Positions 8,381 to 16,799 of a stretch of 64,000 nt of DNA are shown piece by piece; position 1 is the stretch's first letter, and each line of letters opens with the position of its first letter. Source of the DNA: Streptomyces sp. CB02980 (GTDB lineage Bacteria; Actinomycetota; Actinomycetes; Streptomycetales; Streptomycetaceae); contig NZ_JACSCH020000009.1 of NCBI RefSeq assembly GCF_014451325.2, forward strand, positions 186,001-250,000. The letters are read 5' to 3'. The notes beneath the pieces were generated by a model that made no database searches, was not told the DNA's origin, and saw only the letters and a program-made list of their open reading frames with translations. The position numbers were made by a program, and so were the translations under genes.

Positions 8381-9163
8381 TCAGGCGGACGCCGGCGGGT
8401 ACAGACTCCGCGGCAGCTCCGAGGCCGCCGCCGCGTCCAGCAGCCACAGCGTGCGCGAGCGGCCGTAGGCGCCCGCCGCCGGGGCCTGCACCTCGCCCGC
8501 GCCCGACAGCGCGATCGCCGCCGCCTTCGCCTTGTCCTCACCGGCCGCGAGCAGCCAGACCTCCTTCGCCGCCCGGATCGCCGGAAGGGTCAGCGAGACC
8601 CGCACCGGCGGCGGCTTGGGCGCGCCGTGCACGCCGACCACCGTCCGCTCGGTCTCGCGGACCGCGGGCAACTCCGGGAAGAGCGAGGCCACATGGGTGT
8701 CCGGGCCGACGCCCAGCATCAGGACGTCGAAGGTCGGCACCCCGCCGTGGTCACCGGGGCCCGCGGCGGCGGCCAGCTCCCGCGCGTACGCGGCCGCGGC
8801 CGCGTCGACGTCGGAGCCGTACGCGCCGTCCGAGGCCGGCATGGCGTGCACCCGCGCCGGGTCGAGCGGCACCCGGTCGAGCAGCGCCTCCCGGGCCTGG
8901 GTGACGTTCCGCTCGGGGTCGCCCTCGGGCAGGAAACGCTCGTCGCCCCACCACAGGTCGAGCCGCGACCAGTCGATCGCGTCCAGCGCGGGCGCCGAAC
9001 CGAGTGCCGCCAGCAGGCCGTTGCCGTTGCGTCCGCCGGTGAGCACCACCGAGGCGGAGCCGCGGGCGGCCTGGGCGTCCACGATCTTCGTGATCAGCCG
9101 GGCCGCCGCGGCCTCGGCCATCAGCTCCTTGTCGCGGTGGACGACCAGCTGGGGGGTGCTCAC
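8381..9163 (-). CDS. pgl: 6-Phosphogluconolactonase
   Basis: This enzyme hydrolyses 6-phosphoglucono-delta-lactone, the product of Zwf, in the oxidative pentose phosphate pathway. The 260-residue protein has the DevB/SugarP-isomerase-like fold with the WWGDERFLPEGDPERN signature around residues 71-86, and LMLGVGPDTHVASLFP, where family members usually have GxGxDGHxASLFP: the Gly-His pair is here Thr-His. The GTG start overlaps the opcA stop by four bases (GTGA). It is the last gene of the tkt-tal-zwf-opcA-pgl cluster. Confidence 0.95.
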   Translation of the reverse strand: MSTPQLVVHRDKELMAEAAAARLITKIVDAQAARGSASVVLTGGRNGNGLLAALGSAPALDAIDWSRLDLWWGDERFLPEGDPERNVTQAREALLDRVPLDPARVHAMPASDGAYGSDVDAAAAAYARELAAAAGPGDHGGVPTFDVLMLGVGPDTHVASLFPELPAVRETERTVVGVHGAPKPPPVRVSLTLPAIRAAKEVWLLAAGEDKAKAAAIALSGAGEVQAPAAGAYGRSRTLWLLDAAAASELPRSLYPPASA

Positions 9164-10221
9164 TTGGCCGCCGCCTTCTTGGCCGGGGCCTTCTTCGCGG
9201 CGGGCTTGGCGGCCGGGGCGGCCGACTCCACAGCGGCGTCCGGAGCGGGCTCCGCGACCGTCTCCACGACGACCTCGGGGGCGGTGACGGCCGCCTCCTC
9301 GTCGAGCCGTTCGAGGCCGAACTTGAGCGCCGTCGCGTAGGTGTCGTCCGGGTCCAGCCGGCGCAGCTCCTCCGCGATCAGCTCGGCCGTGTCACGGCGC
9401 TTGAGCGCCACCGCACGGTCGGGCTGCCCCTGGATGGAGAGCGTGGCGAGCGAGCCGTCCGGCCGGTCGAGGACGATCGGGCCGGAGCTGGTCTCCATCC
9501 GTACGGAGGTGAGACCGGGACCCGTCGACTTCGAGCGGCGCACCGGAATCTTCAGCCGCTCCGCCAGCCACATGGCGAGCAGCTCGACGCTCGGGTTGAA
9601 CTCCTCGCCCTCGACCTCGGCGGAGGTCACCTCGCACACGACCTGGTCGAGCGCGGCGGCGAGCATCGAACGCCACGGGGTGATCCGGGTCCACGCGAGG
9701 TCCGTGTCGCCCGGGGTGTACGCGTCCGCGCGCGCGGTCAGCTCGTGGATGGGCTGCTCGGCGGCGTACGTGTCGGTCACCCGGCGCTGGGCGAGGGCGC
9801 CCAGCGGGTCCTTCGCCGGGTCGGTCGGCGCGTTCACCGGCCACCAGACGACGACGGGGGCGTCCGGGAGGAGCAGCGGCAGGACCACCGACTGGGCGTG
9901 GTCGCCGACCTCGCCGTACAGCCGGAGGACCACCGTCTCACCGGTGCTGGCGTCGGCGCCGAGGCGGACCTCGGCGTCGAGCCGTGCCTTGGAGCGGTCC
10001 CGCGGGGAGCGCGAGACCCGCTTGATGACGACGAGGGTCCGCGAGGGGTGCTCGCGGGACGCCTCGTTCGCAGCCTTCAGCGCGTCGTAGGCGTTCTCCT
10101 CGTCGGTGACGATGACGAGGGTGAGCACCATGCCGACGGCCGGCGTGCCGATCGCCCGCCGCCCGAGCACCAGCGCCTTGTTGATCTTGGAGGACGTGGT
10201 GTCCGTCAGGTCGGTCTTCAT
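9160..10221 (-). CDS. opcA: Glucose-6-phosphate dehydrogenase assembly protein OpcA
   Basis: OpcA is an accessory subunit that assembles or activates glucose-6-phosphate dehydrogenase in actinobacteria and cyanobacteria. The 353-residue protein matches the family from MKTDLTDTTSSKINKALV to GLERLD. A low-complexity Ala/Lys/Pro tail follows (about the last 20 residues, AKKAPAKKAAAK), which is probably disordered. The ATG overlaps the zwf stop by four bases (ATGA), and its own stop overlaps the pgl start, which implies translational coupling along zwf-opcA-pgl. Confidence 0.95.
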   Translation of the reverse strand: MKTDLTDTTSSKINKALVLGRRAIGTPAVGMVLTLVIVTDEENAYDALKAANEASREHPSRTLVVIKRVSRSPRDRSKARLDAEVRLGADASTGETVVLRLYGEVGDHAQSVVLPLLLPDAPVVVWWPVNAPTDPAKDPLGALAQRRVTDTYAAEQPIHELTARADAYTPGDTDLAWTRITPWRSMLAAALDQVVCEVTSAEVEGEEFNPSVELLAMWLAERLKIPVRRSKSTGPGLTSVRMETSSGPIVLDRPDGSLATLSIQGQPDRAVALKRRDTAELIAEELRRLDPDDTYATALKFGLERLDEEAAVTAPEVVVETVAEPAPDAAVESAAPAAKPAAKKAPAKKAAAK

Positions 10222-11750
10222 GGCCGGCGCCAGCTCCGTCCGTCTCGTGCGAGCATCTCGTCCGCCTCGACCGGACCCCAGGTCCCCGACTGGTACTGCG
10301 CGGGCTTGCCGTGCTTGTCCCAGAACTGCTCGATCGGGTCGAGGATCTTCCAGGACAGCTCGACCTCCTCGACGCGCGGGAAGAGGTTGGAGTCGCCGAG
10401 CAGGACGTCGAGGATGAGCCGCTCGTACGCCTCGGGGCTGGACTCCGTGAAGGACTCGCCGTAGGCGAAGTCCATCGACACGTCCCGGATCTCCATCTGG
10501 GTGCCGGGCACCTTGGAGCCGAACCGCATCGTCACGCCCTCGTCCGGCTGGACCCGGATGACGATGGCGTTGCGGCCGAGTTCCTCGGTCGCGGTGGAGT
10601 CGAAGGGGGAGTGCGGGGCGCGCTGGAAGACGACCGCGATCTCGGTGACGCGGCGGCCGAGCCGCTTGCCGGTGCGCAGGTAGAAGGGGACGCCCGCCCA
10701 GCGGCGGTTGTCGATCTCCAGCTTGATGGCCGCGTAGGTGTCGGTCTTCGACTGGGGGTCGATGCCGTCTTCCTGCAGGTAGCCGACGGCCTTCGCGCCG
10801 CCCTGCCACCCGGCGGCGTACTGGCCGCGGACCGTGGACTTGCCCAGGTCCTTGGGCAGCTTCACCGCGCCGAGGACCTTGGTCTTCTCGGCGGCCAGCG
10901 CGTCGGCGTCGAAGGAGGCGGGCTCCTCCATCGCGGTCAGCGCGAGCAGCTGGAGCAGGTGGTTCTGGATGACGTCACGGGCGGCGCCGATGCCGTCGTA
11001 GTAGCCGGCGCGGCCACCGATGCCGATGTCCTCGGCCATGGTGATCTGCACGTGGTCGACGTACGACCGGTTCCAGATCGGCTCGAAGAGGGTGTTGGCG
11101 AAGCGGAGCGCCAGGATGTTCTGGACGGTCTCCTTGCCGAGGTAGTGGTCGATCCGGAAGACCTCGTTGGGCGGGAAGACCTCGTGGACGACCTCGTTGA
11201 GCTCCTTGGCGGAGACCAGGTCGTGGCCGAAGGGCTTCTCGATGACCGCGCGGCGCCAGGAGCCGTCCTTCTGGTCGGCGAGCCCGTGCTTCTTGAGCTG
11301 CTGGACGACCTTGGGGAAGAACTTCGGCGGGACCGACAGGTAGAAGGCGAAGTTGCCGCCCGTGCCCTGTGCCTTGTCCAGCTCCTCGATGGTGTCCTTC
11401 AGCTGCTCGAACGCGTCGTCGTCGTCGAAGTCGCCCTGGACGAAACGCATCCCCTGGATCAGCTGCTGCCACACCTCCTCGCGGAACGGGGTGCGCGCGT
11501 GCTGCTCGACGGCGTCGTGGACCTCCTGCGCGAAGTCCTCGTCCTGCCACTCCCGGCGGGCGAAGCCGATGAGCGAGAAGCCCGGCGGCAGCAGGCCGCG
11601 GTTGGCCAGGTCGTAGACGGCAGGCATCAGCTTCTTACGGGACAAATCGCCCGTGACGCCGAAGATCACCAGACCCGACGGCCCCGCGATGCGCGGGAGC
11701 CGTCGGTCTGCGGCGTCACGGAGCGGGTTGGCTCCGTGGACTGCGCTCAA
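10218..11750 (-). CDS. zwf: Glucose-6-phosphate 1-dehydrogenase
   Basis: This enzyme oxidises glucose-6-phosphate to 6-phosphogluconolactone and makes NADPH. The 510-residue protein has the N-terminal dinucleotide-binding VIFGVTGDLSRKKL and the active-site RIDHYLGKETVQN with its Asp-His-Tyr-Leu-Gly-Lys. The start is TTG at 11750: the only good ribosome-binding site, GGAGG, lies nine bases upstream inside the last codons of tal, whose stop is just 5 bases before the zwf start. This suggests coupling of zwf to tal translation. It is followed by opcA with a 4-base overlap. Confidence 0.96.
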   Translation of the reverse strand: MSAVHGANPLRDAADRRLPRIAGPSGLVIFGVTGDLSRKKLMPAVYDLANRGLLPPGFSLIGFARREWQDEDFAQEVHDAVEQHARTPFREEVWQQLIQGMRFVQGDFDDDDAFEQLKDTIEELDKAQGTGGNFAFYLSVPPKFFPKVVQQLKKHGLADQKDGSWRRAVIEKPFGHDLVSAKELNEVVHEVFPPNEVFRIDHYLGKETVQNILALRFANTLFEPIWNRSYVDHVQITMAEDIGIGGRAGYYDGIGAARDVIQNHLLQLLALTAMEEPASFDADALAAEKTKVLGAVKLPKDLGKSTVRGQYAAGWQGGAKAVGYLQEDGIDPQSKTDTYAAIKLEIDNRRWAGVPFYLRTGKRLGRRVTEIAVVFQRAPHSPFDSTATEELGRNAIVIRVQPDEGVTMRFGSKVPGTQMEIRDVSMDFAYGESFTESSPEAYERLILDVLLGDSNLFPRVEEVELSWKILDPIEQFWDKHGKPAQYQSGTWGPVEADEMLARDGRSWRRP

Positions 11751-11755
11751 AGTGC

Positions 11756-12874
11756 TTACGCCTCCGAAGGTGCGAGGCGCGAGAGCTCCGCCTCGGTGGA
11801 CTTGAGAAGGTCGTTCCAGGACGCCTCGAACTTCTCGACGCCCTCGTCCTCAAGGAGCTGGACGACATCGTCGTAGCCGATGCCCAGCTTCTCGACGGCC
11901 GCGATCTCGGCACGCGACTGGTCGTAGGTGCCGCGCACGGTGTCACCGGCGACCACGCCGTGGTCGGCGGTGGCCTCCAGGGTGGCCTCCGGCATGGTGT
12001 TGACCGTGCCCGGGGCGACCAGGTCCACGACGTACAGGGTGTCCTTGTACGCCGGGTCCTTGACGCCGGTCGAGGCCCACAGCGGACGCTGCTTGTTGGC
12101 CTGCGCCTTGTCGAGGGCGACCCAGCGCTCCGAGGAGAAGACCTCCTCGTACGCCTCGTACGCCAGACGCGCGTTGGCCAGGGCGGCCTTGCCCTTGAGG
12201 GCCTTGGCCTCGTCGGTGCCGAGGGCGTCCAGGCGCTTGTCGATCTCCGAGTCCACCCGGGACACGAAGAAGGAGGCCACCGAGTGGATCTTGGAGAGGT
12301 CGAGGCCGCGCTCGCGGGCCTTCTCCAGGCCCGCCAGGTAGGCGTCCATGACCGCGCGGTAGCGCTCCAGCGAGAAGATCAGCGTCACGTTGACGCTGAT
12401 GCCGAGGCCGATGACCTCGGTGATCGCCGGCAGACCCGCCTTGGTGGCCGGGATCTTGATGAGCGTGTTGGGACGGTCCACAAGCCAGGCCAGCTGCTTG
12501 GCCTCGGCGATGGTGGCGGTCGTCTCGTGGGCGAGACGGGGGTCGACCTCGATGGAGACCCGGCCGTCCTGGCCGTCGGTCGCCTCGAAGACCGGCCGCA
12601 GGATGTCGGCGGCGTCGCGGACGTCCGCCGTCGTGATCATCCGGATGGCCTCGTCGACGGTCACCTTGCGGGCGGCGAGGTCGGCGAGCTGCTGCTCGTA
12701 ACCGTCGCCGTGCGAGATGGCCTTCTGGAAGATCGACGGGTTCGTGGTCACACCGACCACGTGGCTCTGGTCGATGAGCTCGGCCAGGTTGCCGGACGTG
12801 ATCCGCTTGCGCGAGAGGTCGTCCAGCCAGATCGCGACGCCTTCGTCGGAGAGGCGCTTGAGAGCGTCTGTCAT
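11756..12874 (-). CDS. tal: Transaldolase
   Basis: This enzyme of the non-oxidative pentose phosphate pathway transfers a dihydroxyacetone unit from sedoheptulose-7-phosphate. The 372-residue length is that of the actinobacterial/cyanobacterial long form. Visible motifs are VTTNPSIFQKAI near residue 40 and the Schiff-base lysine in NTLIKIPATKAG. The ATG has GGAGATGGA upstream. It lies 36 bases downstream of tkt and 5 bases upstream of zwf in one operon. Confidence 0.97.
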   Translation of the reverse strand: MTDALKRLSDEGVAIWLDDLSRKRITSGNLAELIDQSHVVGVTTNPSIFQKAISHGDGYEQQLADLAARKVTVDEAIRMITTADVRDAADILRPVFEATDGQDGRVSIEVDPRLAHETTATIAEAKQLAWLVDRPNTLIKIPATKAGLPAITEVIGLGISVNVTLIFSLERYRAVMDAYLAGLEKARERGLDLSKIHSVASFFVSRVDSEIDKRLDALGTDEAKALKGKAALANARLAYEAYEEVFSSERWVALDKAQANKQRPLWASTGVKDPAYKDTLYVVDLVAPGTVNTMPEATLEATADHGVVAGDTVRGTYDQSRAEIAAVEKLGIGYDDVVQLLEDEGVEKFEASWNDLLKSTEAELSRLAPSEA

Positions 12875-12910
12875 GAGAATTCCATCTCCATTAAGTCGTA
12901 CGTATGCGGA

Positions 12911-14998
12911 TCAGCGCGCGGCGGCGTCGATCGATTCCCGGGCGGCGGCGACGATGGCCTCCGGCGTGAACCCGAACTCGCGGAACAGGACCTTCGCGTC
13001 GGCCGAGGCACCGAAGTGCTCCAGGGAGACGATCCGGCCGGCGTCCCCGACGTAGCGGTGCCAGGTGAGACCGATACCGGCCTCGACCGCGACACGGGCC
13101 TTGACCGACGGCGGCAGGACGGAGTCCTTGTACGCCTGGTCCTGCTCCTCGAACCACTCCACGGACGGCATCGAGACCACCCGGGTCGGGACACCGGCGG
13201 CCTGGAGCTGCTCGCGGGCCTCGACGGCCAGGTGCACCTCGGAGCCCGTGCCGATCAGCACGACCTCCGGCTCGCCGCCGTCGGCCTCGAACAGCACGTA
13301 GCCGCCCTTGACCGTGTCCTCGTTCGGCGCGTACGTCGGCACACCCTGGCGGGTCAGCGCCAGACCGTGCGGGGCGCCCTTGCCGAAGACCTTCGTGTGG
13401 CGCTGCATGATCTCGCGCCAGGCGATGGCCGTCTCGTTGGCGTCGGCCGGACGGACCACGTTGAGGCCCGGGATCGCACGCAGCGAGGCCAGGTGCTCCA
13501 CCGGCTGGTGCGTCGGGCCGTCCTCGCCCAGACCGATCGAGTCGTGGGTCCAGACGTACGTCACCGGGACGTGCATCAGGGCCGACAGACGGACGGCGTT
13601 GCGCATGTAGTCGGAGAACACCAGGAAGGTGCCGCCGTAGATGCGCGTGTTGCCGTGCAGCGCGATGCCGTTCATCTCCGCGGCCATGGAGTGCTCGCGG
13701 ATGCCGAAGTGGATCGTGCGGCCGTACTTGTCGGCCTCAGGCAGCGGGTTGCCCTCGGGCAGGAACGACGAGTCCTTGTCGATCGTCGTGTTGTTCGAGC
13801 CGGCGAGGTCGGCCGAGCCGCCCCACAGCTCCGGGATGACCGCGCCGAGCGCCTTGAGGACCTGGCCCGAGGCGGCACGGGTGGCGACACCCTTGCCCGG
13901 CTCGAAGACCGGGAGCTTCTCGGCCCAGCCGGCCGGCAGCTCGTTCGCCTGGATGCGGTCGAACTCGGCGGCGCGCTCCGGGTTGGCCGTACGCCACTCG
14001 GCGAGCGACTTCTCCCACGCGGCGCGGGCCTCACGGCCGCGGTCGCCGAGCGAACGGGTGTGCGCGATGACCTCGTCGGTGACCTCGAAGGTCTGCTCCG
14101 GGTCGAAGCCGAGGACGCGCTTGGTGGCCGCGATCTCCTCGTCGCCCAGCGCCGAGCCGTGCGCGGCCTCGGTGTTCTGCGCGTTCGGGGCGGGCCAGGC
14201 GATGATCGAGCGCATCGCGATGAACGACGGACGCTCGGTCTCGGCCTCGGCGGCCTTGACCGCCGCGTAGAGACCGGCCGGGTCCAGGTCGCCGTTGGCC
14301 TGCGGCTCGACGCGCTGGACGTGCCAGCCGTACGCCTCGTACCGCTTCATCGTGTCCTCGGACACGGCCGTCTCGGTGTCGCCCTCGATCGAGATGTGGT
14401 TGTCGTCCCACAGCAGGATCAGGTTGCCGAGCTTCTGGTGGCCGGCGAGCGAGGACGCCTCCGCGGAGATGCCCTCCTGCAGGCAGCCGTCACCGGCGAT
14501 CGCGTAGATGCGGTGGTCGAACGGGGAGGTGCCGGCGGCGGCCTCCGGGTCGAACAGACCGCGCTCGAAGCGGGCGGCCATCGCCATGCCCACGGCGTTG
14601 GCGACACCCTGGCCCAGCGGGCCCGTGGTGGTCTCGACCGCGGCGGTGTGACCGTACTCCGGGTGACCGGGGGTCTTCGAGCCCCAGGTGCGGAAGGCCT
14701 TCAGGTCGTCCAGCTCGAGACCGAAGCCACCCAGGTACAGCTGGGTGTAGAGGGTCAGGGACGAGTGTCCCGCGGAGAGGACGAACCGGTCGCGCCCGAC
14801 CCACTCGGGGTCGGCCGGGTCGTGCCGCATCACCTTCTGGAAGAGGGTGTACGCGGCGGGCGCCAGGCTCATCGCCGTACCGGGATGGCCGTTGCCGACC
14901 TTCTGTACGGCGTCCGCCGCCAGGATGCGGGCGGTGTCGACGGCCCGCTGGTCCAACTCGGTCCACTCGAGGTCTGTGGTGGTCGGCTTAGTGCTCAC
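12911..14998 (-). CDS. tkt: Transketolase
   Basis: This thiamine-diphosphate enzyme transfers two-carbon ketol units between pentose phosphate sugars. The 695-residue protein has the ThDP-binding GDGCLQEG...NLILLWDDNHISIEG motif, the N-terminal GNGHPGTAMSLAP, and the pyrimidine domain with IHFGIREHSMAAEMNG and LGEDGPTHQPVEHLASLR. The GTG start at 14998 was chosen because it gives the normal MSTKPTTTDLEW N-terminus; a GAGAGGAG site is rather far upstream. It is the first gene of the minus-strand pentose phosphate operon and is divergent from ctaB. Confidence 0.97.
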   Translation of the reverse strand: MSTKPTTTDLEWTELDQRAVDTARILAADAVQKVGNGHPGTAMSLAPAAYTLFQKVMRHDPADPEWVGRDRFVLSAGHSSLTLYTQLYLGGFGLELDDLKAFRTWGSKTPGHPEYGHTAAVETTTGPLGQGVANAVGMAMAARFERGLFDPEAAAGTSPFDHRIYAIAGDGCLQEGISAEASSLAGHQKLGNLILLWDDNHISIEGDTETAVSEDTMKRYEAYGWHVQRVEPQANGDLDPAGLYAAVKAAEAETERPSFIAMRSIIAWPAPNAQNTEAAHGSALGDEEIAATKRVLGFDPEQTFEVTDEVIAHTRSLGDRGREARAAWEKSLAEWRTANPERAAEFDRIQANELPAGWAEKLPVFEPGKGVATRAASGQVLKALGAVIPELWGGSADLAGSNNTTIDKDSSFLPEGNPLPEADKYGRTIHFGIREHSMAAEMNGIALHGNTRIYGGTFLVFSDYMRNAVRLSALMHVPVTYVWTHDSIGLGEDGPTHQPVEHLASLRAIPGLNVVRPADANETAIAWREIMQRHTKVFGKGAPHGLALTRQGVPTYAPNEDTVKGGYVLFEADGGEPEVVLIGTGSEVHLAVEAREQLQAAGVPTRVVSMPSVEWFEEQDQAYKDSVLPPSVKARVAVEAGIGLTWHRYVGDAGRIVSLEHFGASADAKVLFREFGFTPEAIVAAARESIDAAAR

Positions 14999-15312
14999 CC
15001 TGGGTCAGGGCTCCTCTCCACATGTCTGAAGCCGGTGACTGAGGGTGTACCGGCGTTGTCGAGCCTACCCCCGCCGGAACGCCCTTCTTTTCGTGTGCAT
15101 GCCCCTCAAATGAGCGGACACGGCAAGACTGCCGCCGCCCGTGTGAGTTCGCCTCCCGAAGGGCGTCCACGCCTTGGGACACACCCCCTCAACACGACCC
15201 CACCCCCGCGAAGATCGGCGTCTGGGCAACGTCTACAGTGGCGTGGTACGCGCAAGCTTCACCCCGCCTTCATCCGGGGAGCTTGCTGGGAATTTCTCTG
15301 TCAGGGGTGTGC
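14999..15312. other. Intergenic region between divergent tkt and ctaB
   Basis: This 314-base spacer should contain the promoters of the tkt operon (leftwards) and ctaB (rightwards). A TACAGT hexamer at 15234-15239 is a possible -10 for ctaB but has no convincing -35. No gene with family-like content was seen in any frame. Confidence 0.5.
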
Positions 15313-16260
15313 GTGACGGCCGTCGAGTCCCGACCCGCAGGGGTCGTCTTGACTCCCAGCCCGGGGGGCCATCGGCCGTTCGGGGCCCGCGTCAAGGCAT
15401 ACGTGGCGCTGACCAAGCCGCGGATCATCGAACTGTTGCTCATCACCACCGTTCCGGTGATGTTCCTCGCCGAGCAGGGCGTGCCCGACCTGTGGCTGGT
15501 GCTCGCCACCTGCTTCGGCGGCTACCTCTCCGCGGGCGGCGCCAACGCGCTGAACATGTACATCGACCGCGACATCGACGCGCTCATGGACCGAACCTCC
15601 CAGCGTCCGCTGGTCACCGGCGTCCTGACGCCGCGCGAGGGCCTGGTCTTCGGCCTCACCCTTGCCGTGGTCTCCACGCTCTGGTTCGGCCTGCTCGTCA
15701 ACTGGCTCTCCGCCGCACTCTCGCTCGGCGCGCTCCTCTTCTACGTCGTGGTCTACACGATGATCCTGAAGCGCCGCACCGCGCAGAACATCGTCTGGGG
15801 CGGGATCGCCGGCTGCCTCCCGGTCCTCATCGGCTGGTCGGCCGTCACGGACTCGATGTCCTGGGCGGCGATCATCCTCTTCGCCGTCATCTTCTTCTGG
15901 ACGCCGCCGCACTACTGGCCGCTGTCGATGAAGGTGAAGGACGACTACGCCCGCGCCGGCGTGCCGATGCTCCCGGTCCTCGCCTCCAACAAGGTCGTCG
16001 CCAAGCAGATCGTCGCGTACAGCTGGGTGATGGTCGCCGTCTCGCTGCTGCTCACGCCGCTCGGCTACACCGGCTGGTTCTACCTGACGGTCGCCCTGCT
16101 CACCGGCGGCTGGTGGCTCTGGGAGGCGCACGGCCTGCTCAACCGCGCCAAGGCGGGCGCCACCGGCGCGAAGCTCAAGGAGATGCGCCTCTTCCACTGG
16201 TCCATCACCTATGTCTCGCTGCTCTTCGTGGCGGTCGCGGTGGACCCGTTCCTCCGTTAG
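15313..16260 (+). CDS. ctaB: Protoheme IX farnesyltransferase (heme O synthase)
   Basis: This UbiA-superfamily membrane prenyltransferase attaches a farnesyl group to haem B to give haem O for cytochrome oxidase. The 315-residue protein has about nine hydrophobic segments and the first Asp-rich motif in NMYIDRDIDALMDRT (around residue 80-95), followed by SQRPLVTG. The second conserved loop is YTMILKRRTAQNIVWGG. Start choice is uncertain between GTG 15307 and GTG 15313; CAGGGG sits just before. ctaA, the next enzyme of haem A synthesis, is about 1.7 kb away on the other strand. Confidence 0.95.
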   Translation: MTAVESRPAGVVLTPSPGGHRPFGARVKAYVALTKPRIIELLLITTVPVMFLAEQGVPDLWLVLATCFGGYLSAGGANALNMYIDRDIDALMDRTSQRPLVTGVLTPREGLVFGLTLAVVSTLWFGLLVNWLSAALSLGALLFYVVVYTMILKRRTAQNIVWGGIAGCLPVLIGWSAVTDSMSWAAIILFAVIFFWTPPHYWPLSMKVKDDYARAGVPMLPVLASNKVVAKQIVAYSWVMVAVSLLLTPLGYTGWFYLTVALLTGGWWLWEAHGLLNRAKAGATGAKLKEMRLFHWSITYVSLLFVAVAVDPFLR

Positions 16261-16326
16261 GGCGTGTCCAGGAGGGACTTTCCGGGACGTCTCATCGGAT
16301 GTCTCCGCTCAGATGATCTGCTCGGC

Positions 16327-16370
16327 CGACGGCCGGGTCACGTGGGATAGGCCACGTGACCCGGCCGTCG
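16327..16370 (+). terminator. Terminator hairpin after ctaB
   Basis: A perfect 19-bp stem (16327-16345 with 16352-16370) closes a GATAGG loop. It lies 66 bases after the ctaB stop and 33 bases before the next gene. No T-tract follows. Confidence 0.8.
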
Positions 16371-16403
16371 CCAGTAGATCTACCCCTCGGTAGCATCCCT
16401 TTC

Positions 16404-16724
16404 ATGGCAGAAACGAAGCAGGCAGAGCGCAAGGCGGCCAGGCTCGCCAAGGAGATCAAGGCCTTCTCCAAGGAGCACGGCGGCTCCGAGGGACACCTCG
16501 CGCACATCGGTCAGGCGGGCACCCGGATCGTCCTCGTCGGCACCGACGGCGGCTGGGGCGACCTCGTCGCGCCGACGTACGAGATCGCGCGCCAGGCCGC
16601 CGAGAAGGCCGGCCTCACCCTCCACGAGGAGTTCGACGGCGAGTTCGCCGCCAAGGTCGCCACCGGCCCGTACGAGTGGACCCGGATGGCCGGTATCCAG
16701 ATCGGCGGCCCCTCCAACAGCTGA
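16404..16724 (+). CDS. Conserved hypothetical protein, 106 aa
   Basis: The function is not recognised. The protein is soluble, with a charged N-terminal helix (KQAERKAARLAKEIKAFSKEHGG) followed by a mixed segment containing RIVLVGTDGGWGDLVAP and ending GPYEWTRMAGIQIGGPSNS. No metal ligands, signal peptide or membrane segment are visible. ATG at 16404 lies about 33 bases after the strong ctaB terminator, so it should have its own promoter. Codon bias is typical of the genome, which supports a real gene. A similar small protein at this place is, to my recollection, common in Streptomyces. Confidence 0.75.
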   Translation: MAETKQAERKAARLAKEIKAFSKEHGGSEGHLAHIGQAGTRIVLVGTDGGWGDLVAPTYEIARQAAEKAGLTLHEEFDGEFAAKVATGPYEWTRMAGIQIGGPSNS

Positions 16725-16799
16725 GGCAACAACCTCGCGCGGGGCTCACCCGTTAGGACGTGTGGAGAAGCGACACGGCCACACAGGGAGCCCCCCGAG

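Noticed and set aside
15211..15239. ctaB promoter with -10 TACAGT
   Set aside because: No acceptable -35 at 16-19 bases; kept only as a remark in the spacer entry.
11960..15316. A very long plus-strand open frame antisense to tal and tkt
   Set aside because: It is the mirror of GC-biased codons in tal and tkt, which have clear family motifs; its translation is low-complexity (Gly/Arg/Val-rich) with no domain.
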